Positions 45,414 to 53,839 of a DNA stretch of 64,000 bases are shown in pieces. The DNA is taken from NCBI RefSeq assembly GCF_036016755.1, contig NZ_JAYXIH010000016.1:27116-91115 (forward strand), read 5' to 3'. The position numbers and the translations under genes were made by a program. Position 1 is the stretch's first letter, and each line of letters starts with the position of its first letter. The DNA comes from Aurantimonas coralicida_A. Lineage in GTDB: Bacteria; Pseudomonadota; Alphaproteobacteria; Rhizobiales; Rhizobiaceae. Below the pieces are notes generated by a model. It did no database searches. It was not told the DNA's origin and saw only the letters and a list, made by a program, of their open reading frames with translations.

Positions 45414-46959
45414 ATCGCGGCTCGGCCTGGTCTCGATCCGGTGCCTCGGCGGTACGCCGCGTCCGCGCGGCCAGGAAGTCGCGCACGGCCTGGCGTTCGC
45501 TGTCGGCCAGAGCGAGGCCGTGCTTGGTCCGCCGATCGAGGATATCCTCGGCCGTCTTCGCCCATTCGGTCTCGATCAGATAGTCGATCTCGCGTTCGTG
45601 GAGGGTTCCGCCGAAGTGCCGGCCCAGATCCGCCAGGCTCCTTGCGGAACCCAGCAAGACCTTTGCCCGCGTTCCATAGAGCCGGGCATAGTGGTGGGCG
45701 AGGGGGCGGGGAAGCCACGGGTGGCCGGCTCTGAGGCCGGCCTCGAAACTTTCGAAATCCGCGTTCGCCATGTCGCCGCCCGGCAGCGGAATGTCGTGCG
45801 TCCAGGCGGCGCCCATCCCCGGGAAGAAAGGCTTCAGCCGGTCAAGCCCGCGTTCGGCGAGTTCGCGGTAGGTGGTGATCTTGCCGCCGAAGATGGAAAG
45901 CATCGGTGTCTTGCCGTCCGCCGCGTCAATGTCGAAGACATAGTCGCGCGTCACCGCCGAGGGGTTGTCCGCATCGTCTTCCAGCAGCGGGCGCACGCCG
46001 GAGAAGGAATGGAGGACGTCGGCGCGGGTCAACGGCGCCTTGACGTAGCGGTTCACCGCGTCGAGGAGGTAGGTGATCTCGCTTTCCTCGACCGCGACGT
46101 CGCCAGCATCTCCCTCATAGGCAAGATCGGTGGTGCCGATCAACGCCTTATCGCCCTGATAGGGATTGACGAAGATCACGCGCTTGTCGGTGTTCTGGAA
46201 GAGATAGGCATGGCTGCCGTCCCAGAATTTCGGCGTCACGATGTGGCTGCCCTTGACCAGCCGCACCCGCCGCGTCGAGTTCGCCCCGATGACGTTCGCG
46301 AGCACCGTGTCGACCCAGGGACCGGCGGCGTTGACGAGGCCGCGCGCCGAGACGCGGTAGGTCTCGCCGTCTTCGCCACGGAGCGTCGCCCGCCAGACGT
46401 CGCCGTCGCGCGTCGCCGAAACCGCGGTGGTGCGGGTGAGGATCGTCGCGCCGCGCTCCCCGGCGTCGAGAGCGTTCAGGACGACCAGCCGCGCGTCGTC
46501 CACCCAGCAGTCGGAATATTCGAAGCCCCTGGCGTAGCGGTCCTGGATCGGCGCGCCTTCCGTCTCGGTCCGAAGATCGATGCTTCGGGTTGCCGGCAGC
46601 TTTCTGCGGCCACCGAGATGGTCGTAGAGGAAAAGGCCAAGGCGGATCAGCCAGGCGGGGCGCTGCTCGGGCGAATGCGGCAGGACGAAGCGCATCGGCC
46701 AGATGATGTGCGGAGCGGCGCGCAGCAGCACCTCGCGCTCCCTAAGCGCCTCGCGGACCAGGCGAAATTCGTAATATTCGAGGTAGCGCAGGCCGCCATG
46801 GACCAGCTTTCCCGAACGCGAACTGGTGCCCTCGGCCAGGTCACCCTTCTCGCACAGTACAACGGAAAGCCCCCGGCCCACGGCATCGCGGGCGATACCG
46901 GTGCCGTTGACGCCACCGCCGATGACCAGAATGTCTACGGTGCCAAGGTCTCGCAACAT
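45379..46959 (-). CDS. FAD-dependent glycerol-3-phosphate dehydrogenase family protein (GlpD/EryB-like)
   Basis: This 526-residue flavoenzyme has the dinucleotide motif ILVIGGGVNGTGIARDA, then GTSSRSGKLVHGGLRYLEYYEF and RGLVNAAGPWVD, all GlpD hallmarks, and a C-terminal GlpD-type helical domain. GlpD oxidises glycerol 3-phosphate at the membrane; EryB, its relative in Brucella, oxidises erythritol 4-phosphate. The neighbouring EryA-like kinase and the eryC/H/I genes on the same island favour an EryB-like task, but sequence alone does not decide. The start at 46959 was chosen by family length. Confidence 0.87.
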   Translation of the reverse strand: MLRDLGTVDILVIGGGVNGTGIARDAVGRGLSVVLCEKGDLAEGTSSRSGKLVHGGLRYLEYYEFRLVREALREREVLLRAAPHIIWPMRFVLPHSPEQRPAWLIRLGLFLYDHLGGRRKLPATRSIDLRTETEGAPIQDRYARGFEYSDCWVDDARLVVLNALDAGERGATILTRTTAVSATRDGDVWRATLRGEDGETYRVSARGLVNAAGPWVDTVLANVIGANSTRRVRLVKGSHIVTPKFWDGSHAYLFQNTDKRVIFVNPYQGDKALIGTTDLAYEGDAGDVAVEESEITYLLDAVNRYVKAPLTRADVLHSFSGVRPLLEDDADNPSAVTRDYVFDIDAADGKTPMLSIFGGKITTYRELAERGLDRLKPFFPGMGAAWTHDIPLPGGDMANADFESFEAGLRAGHPWLPRPLAHHYARLYGTRAKVLLGSARSLADLGRHFGGTLHEREIDYLIETEWAKTAEDILDRRTKHGLALADSERQAVRDFLAARTRRTAEAPDRDQAEPRYADERIGKSVD

Positions 46960-47048
46960 GCCGATCTCAGGCCGTCCTGCTGCGGTCGTCGAACAAGACC
47001 ATGGTGGTGTCTCCTGTTGCTGCCAATGCTTCCCGCGCGATCGGCGGG

Positions 47049-48089
47049 TCAGCAGGGGTTGACGGGCGGTTCGCCGGCCAGATACCGGCGCACCTCCTCG
47101 GCCGCCTGGTCGGCGGCGAACTTGACGGTCTTGAGCGATGCGCCCGCGATGTGTGGCGTCAGCGTGACATTTGGAAGCTTCAGGAGCGGCCAATCTTCCG
47201 GAACCGGCTCAACGGCGAAGGTTTCCAGCATCGCGCCGCGCAAATGGCCGCGACCGAGCGCTTGGGCCAGGGCGTCGTAATCGACCAGCGGCCCGCGGGC
47301 GGTGTTGACGAAGGTGGCGTCCTTTTTCATCCGGGCGAGGGCCGCGGCGTCGATGAAGCCGGTGGTCTCCTCGGTGACCCGGGCGTGCAGGGTGACGACG
47401 TCCGACTCGTCGAGCAGCCGCTCCAGCCCGACCAGTTCGACGCCGTCCCGCGCGTCCTGGGGGGACAGCTGCACATAGGGATCGGTGACGAGGATTCGGC
47501 AGCCGAAGGCCTTCAGGAGCTTGACGACCCGCGTGCCGATCGCCCCGTAGCCGACCACGCCGACCGTCATCTCCGATAGTTCCCGTCCCGTGGTGTCGGC
47601 GCGATAGAGATCGCCGCGCCAGTCGCCGCCGCGCAGCGCGTCGTGCCCGCGGGAGATGTTGCGGGTCTCGGCCAGGATCGCGCCGAGGGTGAACTCGGCG
47701 ACCGCACTGGCGTTGCGGCCTGGCGTGTTGACCACGGTGACGCCCCGTTCGCGTGCCGCCGCCATGTCGATATTGACCGGTCCGCCACGCGAGACTGCGA
47801 CAAATTTCAGGTGGGGCAGTCGCGCGAACATGTCGCGAGAGAGGGGGGCGAGGTGGGTGACGAGCAGCTCGGCCTCGCCGATCATCGCCAGCGTCGCTTC
47901 GGCGCCGCCCTGGTATTCCTTGAGGCCGTCCATCCCCTGGACGGCATAGCCATGCTCCATCGGCTCGTCCGGCCAAGGCAGCCGATGCAGCACCATCTCC
48001 GGGACCGCCTTGTTGGCCGCCGTGATGGCCTCGGCGAAGACTTCGGGCAACATGAAATTGTCGCCGATGATCGCGATGCGCGTCGCCAT
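47049..48089 (-). CDS. D-isomer 2-hydroxyacid dehydrogenase family protein
   Basis: This 346-residue enzyme has NAD motif VGVVGYGAIGTRVVKLL and the catalytic residues Arg in FVNTARGPLVD, Glu in FAVEPVPED and His in LTPHIAGAS. It resembles phosphoglycerate or erythronate-phosphate dehydrogenases and lacks an ACT domain. Its place between an EryA-like kinase and a GlpD-like dehydrogenase suggests it handles an acid side product or a sugar acid. It overlaps the kinase stop by one base. Confidence 0.88.
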   Translation of the reverse strand: MATRIAIIGDNFMLPEVFAEAITAANKAVPEMVLHRLPWPDEPMEHGYAVQGMDGLKEYQGGAEATLAMIGEAELLVTHLAPLSRDMFARLPHLKFVAVSRGGPVNIDMAAARERGVTVVNTPGRNASAVAEFTLGAILAETRNISRGHDALRGGDWRGDLYRADTTGRELSEMTVGVVGYGAIGTRVVKLLKAFGCRILVTDPYVQLSPQDARDGVELVGLERLLDESDVVTLHARVTEETTGFIDAAALARMKKDATFVNTARGPLVDYDALAQALGRGHLRGAMLETFAVEPVPEDWPLLKLPNVTLTPHIAGASLKTVKFAADQAAEEVRRYLAGEPPVNPC

Positions 48090-49672
48090 TATGCCGCCTT
48101 CCTCGCCCGGTCAGCCCGATCGCGGATCGCCGCGAGTCGTGTCCAGATTGGCGGGAGTTGTTCTCGAATCTCGCGGTAGAGGCCGAACGCCGAATCATAG
48201 AGCGGCCTCAACGCGGCGTCAGGCAGCGTCGGCTCCGAGAACCGGCCTCGGGTCCACACGGCGGTGCATTCCTCGATCGAGGCAAAGAAGCCGCGATTGA
48301 CGGCGGCGATCATCGCCGCGCCGGCCGCGCCCGCTTCCTCGCGCTCGACCGTCCTCACCGGGCACCCAAGGACGCTGGCCAGAAACAGGCGCATGGCGCG
48401 GGAGCGGCCTGCGCCGCCGGTGAGCTTGATCTCGTGCGGCACGCCGCCGGTCCCCTCGAAGCAGTCGCGCGCGGCGAAGGCGAGACCTTCGAAGACCGCG
48501 CGCATCAGGTCGTCGAAGCTGGCCCCGTAGTGCAGGCCGGTGAATTGCGCGCGAGCCAGCGGTTCCATGAACGGTCCGCGTTCGCCGGCTTCCGAAATGT
48601 ACGGATGATAGATGGCCGAGACCGGCTCGGCCGCCAGGACGCGGTCGTCGAGATGCGCCATAAGCTGGCCGCGATCGCGTTCGACCCCCTCGCTCTGGAG
48701 AAATTTCCACGCGAGTCCGACGATCCAGTCGATGTTCAGCGTCGCCGCCATGTTCGACTGAAACTGGACGAGGCCCTGCTCGGCGGGGAGCGGCATGACG
48801 TAGCCGCTGCGCATGTCGTTGAGGACGATCTCTTCGGCGCTTCGGACGTGGCGCATGTGGACGCCGGTCGAGCCGAGAATCGAGCAGCCGGTGCCAGGCG
48901 TCTCGCCGACGAGGCCGCTGCCGACGCCGGTCGCGACGATGTCGACATAGCCGAGGACGATCGGGACGCCGCGAGGAAGCCCGGTCGCGTCCGCGACGGC
49001 GCGGAGCAGCGGATGCGACGTCGTGCGGCCGTCGACGATCGGGGGCAGCAGCCGCGCCTCTCCATCGAGGCCCAAGTTTCCGATCACCGCGTCGCTGTAG
49101 CGGCGGGTACGGAAATCACCGAAGGTGAACGACGCCTCGGACGGGTCGGTGGCCCGCTCGCCGGTCATATTGAAATAGAGCCAGTCCTTGCAATGGAACG
49201 CGGTCGTCGCGCGCGCCAGTCTCTCCGGATGCCGCCGCTTCATGACCAGCAGCTGGACGCTCTGCTGGCAGGTGTTGATGCCGGTCCCCGTGCGTTCGTA
49301 ATGCTCCCGGTGTCGTTCGCTTGCCGCGAATTCTCGGGCGATCTTGCCGCCGCGGCCGTCGAGCCAGAGCCAAGCGGGGCCGACGGGCAGTCCGTTCGCG
49401 TCGATCAGCCATGTGCCGTCGCCTTGGCCGGTGATCGCGACCGCGGCGATCGCCGTCGCCCGTTCGCCGAGCTGAGCCGTCAGATCCTTCAGCGTCGCCA
49501 CGGCGTCGGCCCAGGTTGCGGCCATGTCCTGTTCGACGCTGCCACCTTCCCCCGAAGAATACGTGTTCTTGCGCGAGGCGACCGCGATCTGCTCGCCGTC
49601 GGTGGTGAAGGCGACGGATTTGAGCACCGAAGTGCCGGCGTCGATGCCGATCAGGATCGATTCCACCGTCAT
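48089..49672 (-). CDS. FGGY kinase, erythritol kinase (EryA)-like
   Basis: This 527-residue kinase begins ILIGIDAGTSVLKSVAFTTDGEQIAVAS and has the tracts AITGQGDGTWLID, GTGINTCQQSVQLL and HCKDWLYFNMTGERATDPS. From memory these are close to erythritol kinases of rhizobia. The C-terminal adenosine motif is KLTGGAGRSRAMRLFLASV. It would make L-erythritol 4-phosphate for a GlpD/EryB-type enzyme, whose gene lies two genes downstream. The start overlaps the ABC ATPase stop (ATGA). Substrate is inferred. Confidence 0.8.
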   Translation of the reverse strand: MTVESILIGIDAGTSVLKSVAFTTDGEQIAVASRKNTYSSGEGGSVEQDMAATWADAVATLKDLTAQLGERATAIAAVAITGQGDGTWLIDANGLPVGPAWLWLDGRGGKIAREFAASERHREHYERTGTGINTCQQSVQLLVMKRRHPERLARATTAFHCKDWLYFNMTGERATDPSEASFTFGDFRTRRYSDAVIGNLGLDGEARLLPPIVDGRTTSHPLLRAVADATGLPRGVPIVLGYVDIVATGVGSGLVGETPGTGCSILGSTGVHMRHVRSAEEIVLNDMRSGYVMPLPAEQGLVQFQSNMAATLNIDWIVGLAWKFLQSEGVERDRGQLMAHLDDRVLAAEPVSAIYHPYISEAGERGPFMEPLARAQFTGLHYGASFDDLMRAVFEGLAFAARDCFEGTGGVPHEIKLTGGAGRSRAMRLFLASVLGCPVRTVEREEAGAAGAAMIAAVNRGFFASIEECTAVWTRGRFSEPTLPDAALRPLYDSAFGLYREIREQLPPIWTRLAAIRDRADRARKAA

Positions 49673-50823
49673 CCCTCTACCTGCCTCCCGGAAAGGCGGT
49701 GACCGTGCGCCAAGGCTTCGCCGCTCGCCGCGAAGACGTGCAGCTTCTCGGCCGGCACGTCGACCGAGAGCGCATCGCCGACCTTTCCGGGGCACCGACC
49801 GTCGAGGGTCGCGACGATAACGCCGCCGGCAAACTCCGCCTCCAGATGGGTCTGGTCGCCGATCCACTGGTTCGAGACGACCCTGGCCTGGCTCTCGCCA
49901 CCGCCGACATGGACGTCATGGGGACGGATGCCGATGACGATCTCCGACAGCGACTGGATCGCAGCGCGCACCGGGGCGGTGACCGCATCGGCCGAATAGC
50001 CGAGCACTTCGCCATCTTCCCCGCCGTCGCCGGTCTTGCGGAAGGAAACGCGACCGTCGGCAAAGACGGGCCGCACGCGGTAGACGTTCATCGGCGGCTC
50101 GCCGATGAAGGTGCCGACATAAAGGTTGGCGGGCCTCTCCTTCAGTTCTTTCGGCGAGGCGAATTGTTGCAACTCGCCGCCTTCCATCACGGCGATCCGG
50201 TCGGCCAGCGCATTCGCCTCGGTCTGGTCGTGGGTGACGAGAACGGCGGTCATGTCGTGTTCGCGCAGATACCGTTTCAGCCGTCCGCGCAGGACGGTGC
50301 GCAGCTGCGGCTCGAGCTGGCCCATCGGCTCGTCGAGGAGATAGACGTCGGCCTTGCGCACCAGCGCCCGGCCGAGGCTCGCCCGCTGCTGCTGCCCCGC
50401 CGACACGGTCGAAGGATAGCGGTCGAGGTGGACCCCGAGTTCGAGCATCCGGGCGATATCGTCGACCCGGCGCTTGCTTTCCGCCGCGTCGAGCCGCTCC
50501 GATTTCAGAGCGAAGGCGATGTTCTCGCGCAGCGTCAGCGGCGGGTAGAGTGAATAGCCCTCGAAGGCCATGGCAACGTTGCGGTCCGAGGGCCGCAATT
50601 TGTGGATCGGTCTGCCGTCGATCAGGATTTCGCCCGTCGTCACCTCCTCGAAACCGGCGATCATGCGCAATGTCGAGGTCTTGCCGCAGCCGGACGAGCC
50701 AAGCAGCGCGACGATCTCGCCAGGCTTGATTTCGATGTCGAAGTCGCGGACGGCGTAGATCGGGTTCTTGGCCTTCGCGGCATAGATCTTGTTGACGCCG
50801 CGCAGCGATACCGAAGCGCTCAT
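49669..50823 (-). CDS. ABC transporter ATP-binding protein (GlpT/UgpC-like), canonical catalytic side
   Basis: This 384-residue ATPase has Walker A GSSGCGKTS, Walker B YLLDEPMGQ and H-loop LVTHDQTEA, all able to catalyse. Its signature is VSAGQQQRASLGRAL, unlike the usual LSGGQ, and the D-loop reads GQLEPQ. A TOBE-type domain follows. With the next ATPase it should form a heterodimer, as for GlpS/GlpT of the rhizobial glycerol importer. It overlaps both neighbouring genes by 4 bp. Confidence 0.87.
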   Translation of the reverse strand: MSASVSLRGVNKIYAAKAKNPIYAVRDFDIEIKPGEIVALLGSSGCGKTSTLRMIAGFEEVTTGEILIDGRPIHKLRPSDRNVAMAFEGYSLYPPLTLRENIAFALKSERLDAAESKRRVDDIARMLELGVHLDRYPSTVSAGQQQRASLGRALVRKADVYLLDEPMGQLEPQLRTVLRGRLKRYLREHDMTAVLVTHDQTEANALADRIAVMEGGELQQFASPKELKERPANLYVGTFIGEPPMNVYRVRPVFADGRVSFRKTGDGGEDGEVLGYSADAVTAPVRAAIQSLSEIVIGIRPHDVHVGGGESQARVVSNQWIGDQTHLEAEFAGGVIVATLDGRCPGKVGDALSVDVPAEKLHVFAASGEALAHGHRLSGRQVEG

Positions 50824-51926
50824 GCCGCCTCCCTTTGGGCCTGAGGCAAGATGCGCCGACCGCTGGCGCGGTCAAACAGAAGGATCGAGGACGGCGCGAT
50901 CCGGACCGGGACGCGCGCGCCCTCCGTCGCGGCAATCTCACCGGCGTCCTGCGAGGCGTACAGTTCCTGACCGTCATCGGTGACCAGGAGGCGCACCAGC
51001 CGGTCGTTGAGCGGCAGCAGCGCCGCCACCCGCGTCGCGATGCCGTCAGCACCGCCGGAGCCGACGAAATCGATGTTCTCCGGCCGAACGCCAAGCATGA
51101 CGTCGCTTCCCACGACCGTCTGGTATTCGCGGCCGATCGGCAGACGGTTGCCGCCGAACACGGCCACCGGCCCCGAGGCGCCGGCTTCGACCCGGCATTC
51201 GAAGATGTTGATGCCCGGATCGCCGAACAGCCTTGCGACCTCGACGGTCGCCGGCCGGTCGTAGATGTCCTCCGGCGTGCCCACCTGCACGAAGTGGCCG
51301 CTCATCAGGACCGCGATGCGGTTGCCGAGCGCCATCGCCTCCCGATAGTCCTGCGTCACGTAGAGCACGGTGGAGCCGAAGCGTTCGAGGAGCCTGGGCA
51401 GTTCCAGCCGCATCTCGAAGCGCAACTTGGCGTCGACGTTGCGCAGCGGGTCGTCGAGAAGCAGCAGTTTCGGCGCCGCGACGAGGGCCCGGGCGAGGGC
51501 GGTGCGCTGCTTCTGGCCGTTGGACAGCGCGCGAGGCGCATGATCGAGCACATGATCGATCTTCAAGAGCCTGGCGATCCGATCGACGCTCTCGGCGACT
51601 TTCTCCGCCGTCGTGCGGTGCGCACGAAGCGGGCTGGCGATGTTCTCGAAGGCGGTCATGTGCGGAAAAAGCGCGAAATTCTGGAACGCCATGCCCACCG
51701 CCCGACGTTCGGGGGCGACGCCGATCATGTCCTCGCCATCGATGAGGAGTTCGCCTTCTTCGGGCTCCGTCATCCCCGCGATCAGCCTCAGAAGAACGGT
51801 CTTGCCGGCACCGGACGGGCCGAAGATCGCCACCGTCTCGCCGTCCGCCACGCTGAGCGAAATGTCGTCGAGGACGGTTTCCTTGCCGTAGCGCTTGGTG
51901 ACGTGGTCGAGGGTCAGCGTGGCCAT
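50820..51926 (-). CDS. ABC transporter ATP-binding protein (GlpS-like), degenerate catalytic side
   Basis: This 368-residue ATPase has an intact Walker A GPSGAGKTV and signature LSNGQKQRTALARAL. Walker B ends LLLDDPLRN, with Asp where the catalytic Glu is expected, and the H-loop reads YVTQDYREAM, with Gln for the switch His. It should bind ATP but hydrolyse it poorly at its own site. A TOBE domain follows. It overlaps the partner ATPase by 4 bp and follows the permease genes. Confidence 0.87.
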   Translation of the reverse strand: MATLTLDHVTKRYGKETVLDDISLSVADGETVAIFGPSGAGKTVLLRLIAGMTEPEEGELLIDGEDMIGVAPERRAVGMAFQNFALFPHMTAFENIASPLRAHRTTAEKVAESVDRIARLLKIDHVLDHAPRALSNGQKQRTALARALVAAPKLLLLDDPLRNVDAKLRFEMRLELPRLLERFGSTVLYVTQDYREAMALGNRIAVLMSGHFVQVGTPEDIYDRPATVEVARLFGDPGINIFECRVEAGASGPVAVFGGNRLPIGREYQTVVGSDVMLGVRPENIDFVGSGGADGIATRVAALLPLNDRLVRLLVTDDGQELYASQDAGEIAATEGARVPVRIAPSSILLFDRASGRRILPQAQREAA

Positions 51927-51930
51927 GAGA

Positions 51931-52788
51931 TCACCCTTTCACCGCGCCGAGCGACAGGCCCTCGACGAGATAGCGCTGGGCGAACAGGGCAAGAGCCAGG
52001 GTCGGCGTGATCGACAGGACGATCGCCGCCGCAATCTGGCCGTACTGGATGCCGGAGGCGGTGACGAAGGCGAGCGCGCCGACGGTCACCGGTTGCTTGT
52101 CGGCCGAGGCCAGCACCAGCGCGAAGACAAAGTTGTTCCACGCGAAAATGAAGGAGAGCAGGGCGGCGGCCGCGATGCCCGGCATAGCCAAGGGGATCGA
52201 GATTTTCATGAACGTCTTCGCCCAGGAATGGCCGGCGATGCGGTAGGCGCCCTCGATGTCCGGGCTGATATCCTCGAAATAGCCGCGCACGATCCACAGG
52301 ATCAGCGGCAGGGTGATCAGCTGGTAGACCCAGATCAGGCCGATATAGGTGTTGGCGAGGCCGATCGCCTGGAAATAAAGGGTCAGCGGCAAGAGAACGA
52401 GCAGCGGTGGAGCGAATTTGAAGGACAACAGCGTGAAGGCGATGTCCTCGGAAAAGCGGAATTTGTAGCGGGCGAAGGCATAGGCTGCGGGAACGCCAAG
52501 GACCAGTGACAGGGCGACCGAGGACACCGACAGAATGACCGAGTTCCAAAGGTTGCTCATGAAGGCGATGTCGAGGGAACCAGCCGCGGTCCGCAGCTTA
52601 CCGGTGATCAGCGCCGTGTAATTGACCAGCGTCGGCTCGAAGAACGGGCTCGGCGGAATGCGCAGCACCTGCTCGTTGGTCTGGAATGACATCAGGATGA
52701 TCCAGACGATCGGGAACATGAAGAAGATCAGGACGAGGCTGATCAGGACGATCCTGACCGTGCGCTCGAGGGGGCTGACGTGATCCAT
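51931..52788 (-). CDS. Sugar/polyol ABC transporter permease (MalG/GlpQ-like)
   Basis: This 285-residue protein has six spans and the EAA motif DIEGAYRIAGHSWAKTFMKISIPLAM, in which Glu-Gly-Ala replaces the typical EAA. The end YLVEGLSLGAVKG matches MalG-type permeases. It pairs with the upstream permease. Together with the two ATPases and the binding protein it forms a complete importer whose composition matches glpVPQST of Rhizobium. Confidence 0.88.
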   Translation of the reverse strand: MDHVSPLERTVRIVLISLVLIFFMFPIVWIILMSFQTNEQVLRIPPSPFFEPTLVNYTALITGKLRTAAGSLDIAFMSNLWNSVILSVSSVALSLVLGVPAAYAFARYKFRFSEDIAFTLLSFKFAPPLLVLLPLTLYFQAIGLANTYIGLIWVYQLITLPLILWIVRGYFEDISPDIEGAYRIAGHSWAKTFMKISIPLAMPGIAAAALLSFIFAWNNFVFALVLASADKQPVTVGALAFVTASGIQYGQIAAAIVLSITPTLALALFAQRYLVEGLSLGAVKG

Positions 52789-52799
52789 GGCGGGTGACC

Positions 52800-53735
52800 T
52801 CAGACGTTGCCGTGCGCGCGTTCGCGCAGACGGAGCCAGTTCTTCACGAAGACGTTCGACAGGGCGAAGGTGATCGCCCAGAGCACCATCAGGAGGGCCG
52901 CCGAGCGGCCGACATTGGTGAACTGGAAGAACTGCAGATAGGATTCGACTTGGAAGACGGTCAGCGTATTGCCGGGGCCGCCCTGCGTCATCGCGTAGAT
53001 GATGTCGAATTGCTGGATCGACTCAAGCATGCGGAACAACGACGCGGTCAGGATGTAGGGCATCAGCATCGGCATGGTGATGCGGAAGAAGACGAAACTC
53101 TTCGGTACCCCGTCGAGAGCGGCCGCCTCGAAGGGCTGCTTGGGCAGCGAACGAAGCCCGGCCAGGAGCAGCACCATGATGAAAGGCGTGTAGACCCAGA
53201 CGTCGACCAGGACCACGGTGAACAGCGCCGATGACGGGCTGGACGCCCAGCGGAAATCAGTGAAGCCGACGAGGCTGACGAGATAGTTCAGGACCCCGAA
53301 ATTCGGGTTGGTCATCAGCTTCCACATCAGTGCCGCAAGCGCCGGCGCGACCATCAGCGGCAACAGAAGCAGCATCGAAACGAGGTTGTTGAAGCGAGTC
53401 GGGCGTTGCAGCAGCAGCGCGATGCCGAGGCCCAGCAGCAGTTCGACCACGACGGTGAGCACGGTGTAGAGCAGCGAGACCTGGACGGTGCCCCAGAAGC
53501 GGCTGTCCGTGAGGAATTGCAAATAATTGTCGAACCATATGAAGCCCTGCAGCTGCGGCAGGCTCAGCCGGTAACGCAGCAGCGAGTAATAGACCGCCGT
53601 GACGAAGGGAATCAGAATCCAGACCGTCACCAGCAGGGCCGGCAGACTGAGCAGATAGGGAAGCCAGTTGGTCCGCCGCCTGCGTCTGGCTGCGACGCCC
53701 GCGCGTTCAGCTGCTGCTGGCTCTGCTGCCGACAT
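52800..53735 (-). CDS. Sugar/polyol ABC transporter permease (MalF/GlpP-like)
   Basis: This 311-residue protein has an N-terminal basic patch (ARRRRRTNW) and six spans. The EAA motif is QPFEAAALDGVPKSFVFFRITMPML. It lies 104 bp after the binding-protein gene and 11 bp before the second permease. It should form the heterodimeric channel with that permease. Confidence 0.88.
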   Translation of the reverse strand: MSAAEPAAAERAGVAARRRRRTNWLPYLLSLPALLVTVWILIPFVTAVYYSLLRYRLSLPQLQGFIWFDNYLQFLTDSRFWGTVQVSLLYTVLTVVVELLLGLGIALLLQRPTRFNNLVSMLLLLPLMVAPALAALMWKLMTNPNFGVLNYLVSLVGFTDFRWASSPSSALFTVVLVDVWVYTPFIMVLLLAGLRSLPKQPFEAAALDGVPKSFVFFRITMPMLMPYILTASLFRMLESIQQFDIIYAMTQGGPGNTLTVFQVESYLQFFQFTNVGRSAALLMVLWAITFALSNVFVKNWLRLRERAHGNV

Positions 53736-53839
53736 TCCACGCCTCCCCGTCGGCCGGCGGAAGCTCCACCGGACAAGATCTCAGTTCGCTTTCGAAGAAT
53801 TGGCCGCGCCGCCGTCAGAAACGGTGCGGCCAAGGATGC

